Below, piece after piece: positions 42,124-52,329 of a stretch of DNA of 64,000 nucleotides. Position 1 is the first letter of the stretch. Each line of letters opens with the position of its first letter. Source of the DNA: Dendrolimus kikuchii (lineage: Eukaryota > Arthropoda > Insecta > Lepidoptera > Lasiocampidae); NCBI GenBank assembly GCA_019925095.2, contig CM034391.1, positions 25,347,051-25,411,050 of the forward strand. The letters are read 5' to 3'. The position numbers and the translations under genes are program-made. The notes beneath the pieces are model-generated. The model made no database searches and had not been told where the DNA came from. It saw only the letters and a list, made by a program, of their open reading frames with translations.

Positions 42124-42378
42124 CATTTACATGATAATAATATAAATGTACAAACAACCACATCGTCCACAGGTTAAATATTTATATTTATTTAATATAA
42201 TAATTTTATTTTTAGCCCTGTTTTAAACTCCAAAATTTTCATGAAAATCTGTTACGCCGTTTCGGAGTCTATAAAAGACGTTTTTTTAGATAATTGTGTG
42301 ACAATAGTTCTAAAATTAAAAAGTGAGTCAACGCACTCAAGAACAACGAAAGAATTAATTAATTTATCCTGCATATTA

Positions 42379-42379
<1 letters not shown>

Positions 42380-42411
<32 letters not shown>

Positions 42412-42640
42412 TGCAGGAGTTCAGCAGACAGGCAGACGGCCCACTTGATGGAAAGCGGTTACCATCGCCTATGGACATTTGCAACACCATAGGTGCTACA
42501 AATGCGCTGCTGCTCTCTTAAAGGAGACTGGAACCTAGTCACTAATGCCGGAACACAACTCAAGGTTGTTATGGCGCCATACTTTAGACCAGGGGTGGTA
42601 GCCATCCAGTCGGGCAAACGCCCTACCACCTGGTTGGTAG
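42380..42640 (-). repeat. SINE-A, short form
   Basis: Long poly(T) (28 bases) then ATTGCAGGAGTTCAGCAGAC to 'ccctaccacctgg'; truncated at the recurrent CCAGGTGG position. The long homopolymer suggests a recent insertion. Confidence 0.8.
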
Positions 42641-42889
42641 TTTACTATTCTACTCTTTAAAAACGCAATAACGTCGGAGTCAGGGTGAAACATTTTGCTG
42701 TCACGAAAAAGCGTTACGGCCGCGTGGAGGAGCGGCATAAATTTAGACTAGACAATGGATGCATTTTTTGGTTCCGGATTGAATTCAGTTTTTTTGTTTG
42801 ATAAAATAAAATATGTTTAAATAAAAAATGCATTCATTAAAATGTACCTAACCTAACCAAATCATAATTTGCAGTAAACCTGCGAAAAA

Positions 42890-43057
42890 TCGAAATGTGT
42901 ACTGGGACATATAGTAGAAGTGAAACTTCAACGGACAAGTGGCAAAACGAATCGCAACAAAATTTTAACATGAAGTTTTACGGGCAGATTGTTAATGTAC
43001 TTGTCCAATTTGAAAACCTGCCCGTAAAACTTCAAGTTAAAATTTTGTTGCGATTCG
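42890..43057. repeat. Fold-back element, 40-bp hairpin arms
   Basis: 42948-42987 and 43018-43057 are inverted with 39 of 40 matches (arm begins CGAATCGCAACAAAATTTTA), loop 30 bases. The preceding 'gtgtactgggacatatagta' has its inverted partner only in the relative at 60417-60650. Confidence 0.8.
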
Positions 43058-43239
43058 ATTTTTTTTTTAAATTTATTTATGCACAAAACAAATTACAACC
43101 ATAGAAATTAAAAGATAAAATTAGTAACATAACAATCTGCATTGCAATTCAAAGCAGGTGCATACGGAAAACACAAAAAACTGAACAGGTGTAACCACTT
43201 ATGTATGTATGTATGTATGTATGTACATACACACGCGAA

Positions 43240-43420
43240 CACGCTACTATCTAATCGCATCGTTACAACCTTCACGCTGACAAAAGTGGATTCACACCTG
43301 CATAGCATAAAAGCACACTTTATTACCTTTCCGCATTTGGACGTCCTTTGTTTACTTTGTGTTTAAAATTTGTGATTAGAAAACAGCCCTAACAAACAGG
43401 TCTAATCCCAAGCAAAAGAC
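43240..43420 (-). mobile_element. LTR-1 3' fragment
   Basis: Antisense of the LTR 3' end: 'gacaaaagtggattcacacc', 'taaaagcacactttattacc', 'tttactttgtgtttaaaatt', matching 29030-29110. Confidence 0.7.
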
Positions 43421-43494
43421 CCGGTAGTGTGCGAAATGCATTTCCCCCGGCTTAAAGAAAAAAAATTAGTGGCCAGATTCCAGTCTTTTTTTAT

Positions 43495-43813
43495 TTATTT
43501 AGGATTATGGCTTGGCAGCTAGGCTTTTAAGCCAGATCTTAGTTTACAATATAGTTTCTTCATTTTCTTAAGCCTATGTGTAGCTCAGCTGAACTGTAGG
43601 TTATCAGCTGGTGCCATTCAACGGAGGTCTTGTGACAACTCAAGAGGCCACATTTGACTATACAGTTCACATTTCTCACAAAACACATAAAATTACTACT
43701 CAAAAACTATCAATATCCTACAACTATTGTTCATTTTAGAGTAATTTTACACATTTTAGAAAATAAAACTGCACATCACGACATCTCCTTTCAGTTCCCG
43801 CCAAAAACTCTAA
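43495..43813 (-). repeat. Retroposon E
   Basis: Full antisense copy ending 'cagttcccgccaaaaactc'; retains TTTGGCGGGAA. Confidence 0.78.
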
Positions 43814-43829
43814 AAAAAAAATCAGATTC

Positions 43830-43917
43830 TAGTCTCTATTTAGAGAGCTCCAGCACATTGGTAGCAGCTTTGGTGTTACAAATATCCATAGACGATGGTA
43901 ACCGCTTTCTATCAGAA
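43830..43917 (+). repeat. SINE-A fragment
   Basis: 'agcagctttggtgttacaaa', 'tccatagacgatggtaaccg': 3' half, diverged. Confidence 0.55.
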
Positions 43918-43979
43918 TATTCCAAAATGTAACAATCGCCAAACTATAACTAAAAAAATTTAATTACAACTTTCAAGGC

Positions 43980-44338
43980 CCTACACTGACGCCGGCGATA
44001 TTGAAATAGAAAACACCGCCATCTCTTGTCGCTTTTCTAAATCATAGCGCTCCGGCGAACGTAGCTTACGTAGAAAATTAGGTTCCCTGAATCACCACTG
44101 TAGTCAGCCTTAGACCGCGGCCGAGTACGGACCGATTTCGGGCTTCATAACGATTATGGAAAGACGATAAAAAATTGAGTAAAAAAAAATCAGCGAGTTA
44201 ACAAAAAAATCGTGTTTCAAATAAAACAAGCGTGTTTAGTGTTGACTTATTGTCTTAGTGTAAATAGTATGTGTTTATTTGGGATTTTGTGAGGGTTTTT
44301 TGGATATTTCTCGTCAGCGGCCTAATGTTTTTGATAAG
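43980..44338 (+). other. Possible noncoding host exon
   Basis: A CpG-containing, single-copy-looking stretch ('ttagaccgcggccgagtacg' near 44110) followed by an ATG-poor region ending TGATAAG|GTAAGTG at 44338/44339, a perfect splice-donor consensus. This would fit a 5' noncoding exon, but no TATA box, coding region or acceptor supports it. Confidence 0.2.
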
Positions 44339-44593
44339 GTAAGTGATTAACGAATGTCGGCATGTAGTCTAACAAGGGTTGATTAAGGAAGGTTCGAATT
44401 TTTTTAACAGACAGTGCAATTTATTTTTCGTCGTGTAGGCATTGAAATTTATAGAAATGAAATTCTTTCAGTGTCTTTTGAATTTATTTATGTTAGTGTA
44501 TGATTTTTTTATACAGAGCCATGCTTGGAATCATTACTTGATTACCACTCTTAGGATCAGCTTAATTGGCCTGATACCACGCCAAGGCGCTCT

Positions 44594-44682
44594 GGTCTAC
44601 GCCATCGTTTCACAGGGGAAACGGCCACCAGTGCCAATGAAACGTTTCGCCTCCACGTTCCTTCTACGTACGGCTGAGTTCT
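44594..44682 (+). pseudogene. Jockey-like LINE fragment
   Basis: 'cgtttcacaggggaaacggc', 'tgaaacgtttcgcctccacg': sense copy of codons around VRTKRFASTFLLRTAE at 36193-36654, with a frameshift. Confidence 0.65.
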
Positions 44683-44827
44683 TTTTTTTATTCTGCTCTC
44701 TCCGGACGAACTTGATTGTTTGGGCTTAATGCTACTTTTTTTTGTTCTTTTATCTTTTTGTTTTATTTTTAAAAAATGTTTTACAAAGTCCTTACAGCTA
44801 AACATTCTTCATACGCTAGGGATTACA

Positions 44828-45064
44828 TTTTTTTTTTTTATTGATGGAGATCAGCAAACAGGCAGACGGCCCGACATTTGCAACACCAAAGTTGCTACAA
44901 ATGCGCTGCTGCTCTCTTAAGGGAAACTGGAACCTGGTCACTAATGCCGGAACACAACTCAAGGTTGTTATGGCGACATACATTAGATCAGTTATTTGGT
45001 CGCCTCTTACGACAGGCCGCCCGGCCGCAGGAAATTGTATTCTTTCTCCGTTCCTGCACGGATA
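44828..45064 (-). repeat. SINE-A with two internal deletions
   Basis: Both ends are present (poly(T)ATTGATGGAGATCAGCAAA; 'cctgcacggat'), but about 32 bp after 'cggccc' and about 65 bp after 'catacattagatca' are missing. Confidence 0.78.
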
Positions 45065-45304
45065 GTATTTCTAGGTTACATGCTATTTCTGTCTTAATTT
45101 TATTGATGCTATACATTTGGTGCCTTATCTTCTATTACAATATGTTATGTGTACATTTATATTGTTATACCTTAATTTTACTGCTATACTACTATTTCAG
45201 CTACTTTTTACATGTTTTTTCCAGATTTTTACTTCTAGTTCTTGATGTCGTACATCTTTTCTAATTTTCTATCTTCTTATATTATTCATTATATTACATA
45301 ATAA

Positions 45305-45605
45305 TATAATATCAGCCCATAAATGTCCCACTGCTGGGCTCGGGCCTCCCATTATAGGGGGAACGGACGTATACCCGCCCCGCTTGTCCAAGGCAGCTTG
45401 GCAGGTTTGACACATCGGTTATCTCGATGTGCAGGTTGCATCACGATGTTTTCCTTCACCGTTGTTAGCACGTGGTAATTGTAACAATATGCACATTAGA
45501 TCAGAAAACTGACTAAGTGGTGCATGCGTTCCGGCCAGGATCGAACCCACGCCCTTTGAGTTTGGGACCCGTGCAGTAGCCATTACGCTACCACGACCAC
45601 GACAT
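45305..45605 (-). mobile_element. tRNA-derived SINE T2
   Basis: Read in reverse: TAGCGTAATGG (A box, 45590-45580), GGTTCGATCC (B box, 45548-45539), then a body with 'ccacgtgctaacaacggtga' and a 3' end 'ccagcagtgggacatttatg', a phrase shared with lepidopteran LINE 3' ends. About 300 bp. A second full copy is at 47200-47495 and a head fragment at 16908-17003. Confidence 0.82.
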
Positions 45606-45751
45606 TTATTATATTATTTATTACTAATTAAGTTATTCTAGACTTGTTTTTGTTTTTTTACTTTCTTTATTTATACATTTATTCTATATATAATAAAATA
45701 TAGGTAACAATGTACTACTAATTATCACTCTGACTTGTTTCTTTTAACTAC

Positions 45752-46038
45752 ATACATACATACATAACTTCACGCCAGTTCCCTTACGGGGTAGGCACGA
45801 ACAACAGAGCGCGCCATTCAGGCTTATTCTTACACACCTCACTTGCTTCTTTGACATTCATAACTCTTGTCATGCACGCTCGTCTGTTCTTAAGGCTCCT
45901 GACATCACCTTCTGCTAGTATACGATCAATTTGATCATGGAAGGTGTGTCGTTGCCTTCTACGACTTCTGCATCCATCCACTTTTGCATTTTATATCTGT
46001 TTAGTCATTCTTTCATCATGCATTCCTTTAAGCATTCC
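45752..46038 (-). pseudogene. LINE RTE1 3' end, 9-bp TSD
   Basis: Antisense; frame broken near its C-terminus. (CATA)n at left. TSD tttaactac at 45743-45751 and 46039-46047. Confidence 0.85.
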
Positions 46039-46084
46039 TTTAACTACCTTCTTTATAATTTTGATACAATATTTAACAAAGCTC

Positions 46085-46252
46085 AGCTGAGTTATGGAAT
46101 GCGCTACCAGAGTCCGTGTTTCCCGGAAAGTACAATCCGGGTAGCTTCAAGTCTCGTGTGAATAGGTACTATCTGGGTAAGCATGCTCCATGTTCGACCG
46201 CATCATCGTCCGGCACTGGACGTGATCGTGATCAAACGAGGACCTATTTATA
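46085..46252 (+). pseudogene. Jockey-like LINE, C-terminal 55 codons
   Basis: Sense frame ELWNALPESVFPGKYNPGSF, KSRVNRYYLGKHAPCSTASS, SGTGRDRDQTRTYL and stop, closely matching 36193-36350 in the opposite orientation. Confidence 0.8.
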
Positions 46253-46429
46253 ATTAAAACCACGCTCTCACAGTGTATCGACGTCAAATAATTAATCTTA
46301 TTTCGTGGGATGAGTGAGAGAGACAGATCCCATGGAACATTTTCGTTCCTATCTTCTTTATCCAATTCCTTCTGTCTTGATCCATTTATCCTACTTATCC
46401 TATTTCATTGCTTTCATCCTATATCTGCT

Positions 46430-47000
46430 ATTTTTTATTGCAGGAGTTCAGCAGATAGACAGACGGCCCACTTGATGGAAAGCGGTTACCATCGCCTATG
46501 GACATTTGCACCACCAAAGGCGTTACAATTCGGTAGTTGACAGTATGAAAAATATAGGCAGATTTTTATATATATCATAGATTACGATCTAAACATGTCA
46601 AAAATAAATTGTTTTAATTAAAATAATAAATATTAATTTATATTTTTGAGAAATAAAATAGTTACATTGCAGCCATTAGTCACGTGACAATGAACGCCAA
46701 TCAGAGCGCGTGACGTCATAGTGTGCAAAACACAACAAGTTGTTAATGAATTCTCAGTGAAAATTCATCGTTTTCCAGTAATTTTGCTGTAAAATAATAG
46801 TATTTCCATTGCTCTCTTATAGGAGACTGGAACCTGGTCACTAATGCCGGAACACAACTCAAAGTTGTTATGGCGACATACATTAAACCAGGGATGGTAG
46901 CCATCCAGTCGGGAAAATGTCCTACCACCTGGCTGTGGGTTGTTTGGTCGCCTCTTACGACAGGCGCAGGAAAATTGTATTCTTTCTATAACCCCCATCC
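46430..47000 (-). repeat. SINE-A interrupted by 270-bp insert
   Basis: 3' part 46430-46530, 5' part 46805-47000 ('ctctcttataggagactgga' to 'ggaaaattgtattctttct'). About 20 bp of SINE is missing around the insert, and the insert has no clear inverted repeats. Confidence 0.75.
46679..46718. promoter_or_regulatory. E-box, CCAAT box and CRE cluster
   Basis: Within 40 bp of the SINE-A insert: GTCACGTGAC (46679-46688, palindromic E-box), CCAATCAG (46697-46704, NF-Y type) and TGACGTCA (46711-46718, full CRE). No TATA box and no downstream gene recognised, so function is unproven. Confidence 0.35.
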
Positions 47001-47087
47001 CTGCCTTAAGGCTCCGTCCTTGGTGTTGCGAACATCTATAGGCGACGGTAATCATCATTCATTCGTGACTGGTTCCTATATATTCAT

Positions 47088-47155
47088 TCACTTACCTTAC
47101 CATCAGTTGAATTTTGACATTACTTGCTTATGTGAAATTTGAACTGATGGTAAGT
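47088..47155. repeat. Small hairpin
   Basis: CTTACCATCAGTT at 47096 is inverted as AACTGATGGTAAG ending near 47152; about 17 of 20 bases pair, loop near 20. Confidence 0.6.
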
Positions 47156-47199
47156 CAAATGAAGAGTCGGTAAGATATACGTACAAGCAGTGAGTTTTT

Positions 47200-47495
47200 T
47201 ATTATTAACAACCCATAATGTCTCACTGCTGGGCTTGAACCTCCCGTTATTGGGGAACAGACAGTATACCCGCCACGCTTGTCCGAGGTAGCTTGACAGG
47301 TTTGACGCATCGGTAATCTCGATGTGCAGGTGTCATCATGATGTTTTCCTTCACCGTTGTTAGCACGTGGTAATTGTAACAATATGCACATTAGATCAGA
47401 AAACTGCCTAAGTGGTGCATGCGTTCTGGCAAAGATCGAACCCGCGCCCTTTGAGGTTGGAACGTGTCCGCTAGCCATTATGCTACTACGACTTA
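47200..47495 (-). mobile_element. tRNA-derived SINE T2
   Basis: Same body as 45305-45605; A box TAGCATAATGG and B box GGTTCGATCT on the minus strand. Diverged by scattered substitutions. Confidence 0.8.
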
Positions 47496-47606
47496 GTACA
47501 ATTCGCCATAGTGGGCAAAGGAAGTAAGTTCATACAGTTTTGTTAGATCAATTATTTCATATATTAAAGGTCAAATAAAATGTAACTCTTTAGTGTGCTT
47601 ATATAA

Positions 47607-48153
47607 TTACTAGCGGCCCCGGCAGACGTTGTCCTGCCTTTAAAAAATAAAATTCTAGAACCCGATCCCAGAGCCACGTACCGGTTCTAATTGCGAATCT
47701 AAACCATCCAACCACTCAAATATACAAAAACAAAATCACCAAAATCGCTCCAGGTGATTAGGGGGATTCCAGAACCCGATTTCAGCGCCACCTACCGGTT
47801 CTAATTGTGAATCTAAAAGAGTAATATATTTTTTTTTATTCTAAGTCATGACAAAATAAGATTAAAAATCTTGCCAAAAGATTAAAGTTTATAATTAACA
47901 AATAAAAAATATGGGTTAATCGTAGAGGGAGTGAAAATTTAGGGTTGTATGTATTGTTTAATGTTGTATCCTAAAAAAAAAACATATAAAAAAAATTGGG
48001 GTGGACACCCCTTATCACTTAGGGGTTTGAATAATAGATAGTAGCCGATTCTCAGACTTACTGAATATGCATAAAAAATTTCAAAAGAAACGGTCAAGCC
48101 GTTTCGGAGGAGTATAGGAACGAACATTGTGACACGAGAATTTTATATATAAG
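47607..48153. repeat. Dispersed repeat G variant
   Basis: Opens 'actagcggccccggcagacg', contains 1.5 units of the 118-bp minisatellite seen at 17798, and ends 'cgagaattttatatataag'. Its right part (from 47917) is duplicated at 49313-49560. Confidence 0.65.
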
Positions 48154-49108
48154 ATTATTATATATGGATGCGAGAGTTGGGTATGGAAGAGAGAGCATGA
48201 AAGTAGAGTAAACGCGGTCGAGATGCGAGCACTGCGCAAAATCTGCGGAGTGACGCTCGCGGACCGCGTTCGTAATACCGAAGTAAGAAAGAGAGTTGGT
48301 CTGAAAGAGAGTGTCGGGGTGAAGGTAAGGAAAGGAATGCTCCGGTGGTTCGGGCATGTGGAAAGAATGCATGATGAAAGAATGACTAAACAGATATACA
48401 ATGCAAAAGTGGATGGATGCAGAAGTCGTGGAAGGCCACGACACACCTTCCATGATCAAATTGATCGTGTACTAGCAGAAAGTGATGTCAGGAGCCTTAA
48501 GAACAGACGAGTGTGCATGACAAGAGTTATGAATGTCAAAGAGGCAAGTGAGGTGTGTAAGAATAAGCCTAAATGGCACTCTGTTGTTCGTGCCTACCCC
48601 GCCAGGGAACTGGCGTGAAGTTATGTATGTATGTATGTATGTATTATTATATATTTTTTATACTAGTTCAATGTTATAACTGTATGTCTTTCAAGACTAC
48701 AGGCCATAAAAATGGACCCGGATTTTGGCGGGCTTGCATGGAGGCATAGGAACGTACATGAACTATCGATGATCGTACAATTTAAAATTGGAATCGATGC
48801 AAGAAATCAGACGTTACCAAATCGATGAAAATAATACGATTACTTAAAAAAATATTGTGTGTTCTTGCCTTTTTATGTTTCAAATTAAGAAGATATACAT
48901 TACATAATCATGATTTATAATCTATAATCGAATTGAATTACGATATACGAGATACCTAATTAAATATGTAATCGACTTTTTTTTAATATATTTTTTTTAT
49001 TGTTTGTGTGTGTATAGTTGGCACGCAGTAGAAGTGAGACAATGTGTAACAAGGGGTGGGAGGGATTCTTACCTTCGTGACGTCACATTTCATATATTAT
49101 ATCGTAAA
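47917..49108 (+). repeat. Segmental duplication, copy 1
   Basis: Homologous in order to 49313-49741 plus 51780-52045 ('ggtggacaccccttatcact', 'atgtctttcaagactacag', 'ggattttggcgggcttgcat', 'cacgcagtagaagtgagaca'). About 700 bp without the RTE1 insertion at 48164-48642. Confidence 0.88.
48164..48642 (+). pseudogene. LINE RTE1 3' end, 10-bp TSD
   Basis: About 150 codons (ESRVNAVEMRALRKICGVTL ... ARELA, stop) and (ATGT)n. TSD attattatat at 48154-48163 and 48643-48652. The paralogous site at about 49549-49560 has a single attattatat and no insert. Confidence 0.92.
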
Positions 49109-49312
49109 CATACATACAGACATAACTTCACGCCAGTTCCCTTGCGGGGTAGGCACGAACAACGCAGCGCCATTCAAGCTTATTCTTACACACCTCACTT
49201 GCTTCTTTGACATTCATAACTATTGTCATGCACGCTCGTCTGTTCTTAAGGCTCCTGACATCACCTTCTGCTAGTACACGATCAATTTGATCATGGAAGG
49301 TGTGTCGTGGCT
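49109..49312 (-). pseudogene. LINE RTE1 3' end at duplication junction
   Basis: Antisense with (CATA)n at left; its truncated end 'ggtgtgtcgtgg' joins directly to the second copy of the segmental duplication. Confidence 0.8.
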
Positions 49313-49853
49313 CGTAGAGGGATGAAAATTTAGAGTTGTATGTATTTTTTAATGTTGTATCCTAAAAAAAATATATATATAAAATAAAATTGGGGTGGAC
49401 ACCCCTTATCACTTAGGGGTTTGAAAAATAGATAGTAGCCGATTCTCAGACTTACTGAATATGCATAAATAATTTCATAAGAAACGGTCAAGCCGTTTCG
49501 GAGGAGTACAGGAACGAACATTGTGACACGAGAATTTTATATATAAGATTATTATATATTTTTTATACTACTTCAATGTTATAACTGTATGTCTTTCAAG
49601 ACTACAGATTATAGAAATGGACCCGGATTTTGGCGGGCTTGCATGGAGCCATAGGAACGTACATAAACTATCGATGATCATACAATTTAAAATTGGAATC
49701 GATGTAAGAAATCAGACGTTACCAAATCTACGAAAATAATACAACAATAAAAATGGGTGCAACTGCACACCCAGTTAAATGTATGTGTTTGTTTGTTTTC
49801 TGCCGCCTCGCGGCCGGTAATAGAGTCCATACTTGAAATCATTTGGTATACAT

Positions 49854-50652
49854 CGCCTGTCCCTATTAACAGAGTCAGATCTGCAAATCAGCAACTTTAC
49901 AGTAGAGCGCTCTGATCTTTGAATTGCTTATATTTTTTTTACTACAAGAATTAAATTTTCAAAAAAAATATTATATGTTAATATATGTTCGAGAGCTTAT
50001 TTGCAATGCAATTAAATAACATTTTTACTTATCTAAATGTTTGAAAAGCTAGTAATGGCTTTGTAATCCGTACATGGGTCATCATGATTTGTCGGATCTG
50101 TCACATCCAACAAAGTTACATGGACAAACATATTTATTCTTTGTAAGAAGTGCCACATACAACATTGTCATTAGTAAATCCTGTTTAAGTTTATGTCGTA
50201 TTTAAATTAAATCCAATTTTTAATAAATTTGTTTCACAAATGACAAATAGTCAAACATAATTGACAATTTAGGGACAAAATGAAAACAATCTTTGCTTAT
50301 AACATTTGTTAAAATCATTAATTATAAAGTCTACCTGTATGAATGGCACTTGATAATCACATTTCAGGTTTCATTAGCTTAGATAATCAGTCTTAGTAAT
50401 TTCTTTCTTACAAAAATATACCCCGCATACCCCCCTCGCGCCCCGCTAATAACGTCGGGAGTTAACATTCGTCATTGTTAATGGGAGATGGTGGCATATA
50501 TGACATTGTTAATGTGGCTATTTTAAAAACTATGAGGAAAAATTACCTTTTTGTTGCTGCTATTGAAAAACAATGCTTTTTTTAGGGTCATTAGTGAAAT
50601 AAAACCAAAATGTCGAAAATTGCATATCCTACATTGTTAATAGGGATAGGCG
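49854..50652. mobile_element. Candidate DNA transposon, 799 bp
   Basis: Ends CGCCTGTCCCTATTAACA and, inverted, CGCCTATCCCTATTAACA (17 of 18 match), flanked by acat on both sides (49850-49853, 50653-50656). Sub-terminal repeats of 'cattgttaat' lie near 50475 and 50510. No ORF of note, so non-autonomous. It does not match a superfamily I can name from its ends. Confidence 0.6.
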
Positions 50653-50764
50653 ACATGTCCCTTTGACGCCGTGGAATAGAAACATTTATACTAATTATAG
50701 TGACGCGGGTGATGCCCTAGTATGTGTATTATTAATTGTTGTGCCGTGAACTAATTTTGGATTT

Positions 50765-51083
50765 TTTTTATTTATTTTTTTATTGCAGGAGATCAGCAGA
50801 CAGGCAGACGGCCCACTTGATGGAGAGCGGTTACCGTCGCCTATGGACATTTGCAACACCAAAGGTGCTACAAATGCGCTGCTGCTCTCTTAAGGGAGAC
50901 TGGAACCTGGTCACTAATGCCGGAACACAACTCAAGGTTGTTATGGCGGTATACTCTAGATCAGGGGTGGTAGCCATCCAGTCGGGCAAATACCCTACCA
51001 CCTGGCTGTGGGTTGTTTAGTCGCCTCTTACGACAGGCCGCCTGGCCGCAGGAAATTGTATTCTTTCTCCGTTCCTGCACGGA
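50765..51083 (-). repeat. SINE-A, full-length copy
   Basis: Poly(T)ATTGCAGGAGATCAGCAG to 'cgttcctgcacggaa'. One of the best-preserved copies. Confidence 0.85.
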
Positions 51084-51168
51084 ATTTTATAACAATGGTA
51101 TAATTTATAATATGAAACTGTATGATATATAAATAGTCAATTTCTGAAATAAATGAATTATTATTATT

Positions 51169-51779
51169 TGTATGTCTTTCAAGACCACGGGCCATAAAAA
51201 TGGCCCGGACATTTGAAGGGCTTGCGTGGGGCCTTAGGAAGGCTAACACGTACAGGCCCCTTGACAAATTTAATGTAAATGTGGCGTGAAATTGACCGGC
51301 GATTATCCCTGTCTACACCAAATAATAATGCAGCCAAGGACAAGCCCCGGCCAGTGCAGGACTATTATGGGAAATGAGAACAAAAAGTACCGGGCTATTG
51401 TGGTGAACTGCTAATGGTACTAGGGGTCTGGGAATATGGGGACTATGGCGTCTGCCCGTCGCAATGTTGAGGGAACATGGAAAAATGGGCAGACGGTGAC
51501 TCGCCACTCCCTGCATGGGCCCCAAAAAATGCCATAAAGACAGGGGCAATATGGGTGTGAGTGGCAAAGGGGTCTAGAGAGGTGGGCTGCAGGTTCACCG
51601 AAGCTACTTCTGACGTGATGCCATTTATCACTTCCACCCCTGGAGCTTAAGTCTTAGCTCTAGCGATCTCCACTCCGTGCTGGCCAGCTAAGGCAAGCAC
51701 GGAGTCAGGTACGAGGTGTCGCTACTCACCTAAGGATTCGTCACAAAGCCCCCCTGCGGAATTATTATTATTATTATTA
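51169..51779 (+). repeat. LINE 3' region U, (ATT)n tail
   Basis: Inverted relative of 27780-28405 with the tail (ATT)n at 51761-51779. Its first 80 bp ('tgtatgtctttcaagaccac', 'ggccataaaaatggcccgga') also occur at 48685 and 49588 inside the segmental duplication. Confidence 0.65.
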
Positions 51780-52053
51780 ACACGATTTATTACTTAAAAA
51801 AATATTGTGTTTTCTTGCCTTTTTATGTTTTAAATTAAGAAGATATGCATTACATAATTATGATTTAAAATCGAATCGTATTACGATATACGAGATACCC
51901 AATTAAATCTATAATCGATTTTTTTTAAATTAAATTTTGTAATTGTTTGTGTGAGTAGTTGGCACGCAGTAGAAGTGAGACAATGTGTAACAAGGGGTGG
52001 GAGGGATTCTTAATTCGTGACGGTACATTTCATATATTATATTGTTATAATAT

Positions 52054-52325
52054 TGTTACGAGTACGGGACTCGGATTAAAAATGCCGTTGGATTTACTAT
52101 AGATTTTATTAGAACTATTCAAATACGTATAAGACAGGTACAAATATAACTGGACACAACCAGTACAAACTGCACGATTCAATAACACGCGCAAAGGCCG
52201 TCACTATATAGCTTATCGAATGTACACGTCTATATTTGTACCAGTGTTATACGTGTTTGTATAGTTCTAATAAATTCTATAGTAATTCCAACGGCATTTT
52301 AATTCGAGTCCTGCAACTCGTAACA
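52054..52325. mobile_element. Snap-back LTR-1 derivative
   Basis: 52054-52220 is the first 170 bp of LTR-1 (TGTTACGAGTACGGGACTCG) and 52225-52325 is the first 100 bp inverted (ending GAGTCCTGCAACTCGTAACA). The result is a fold-back structure with LTR-1 termini at both ends. No clear target duplication. Confidence 0.8.
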
Positions 52326-52329
52326 TTAT

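Larger units (their letters stand above)
49313..52045 (+). repeat. Segmental duplication, copy 2, interrupted
   Basis: Homology to copy 1 covers 49313-49741 and resumes at 51780-52045. The 2.04 kb between (49742-51779) is absent from copy 1 and holds an inverted-repeat element, a SINE-A and a LINE 3' region. Confidence 0.85.
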
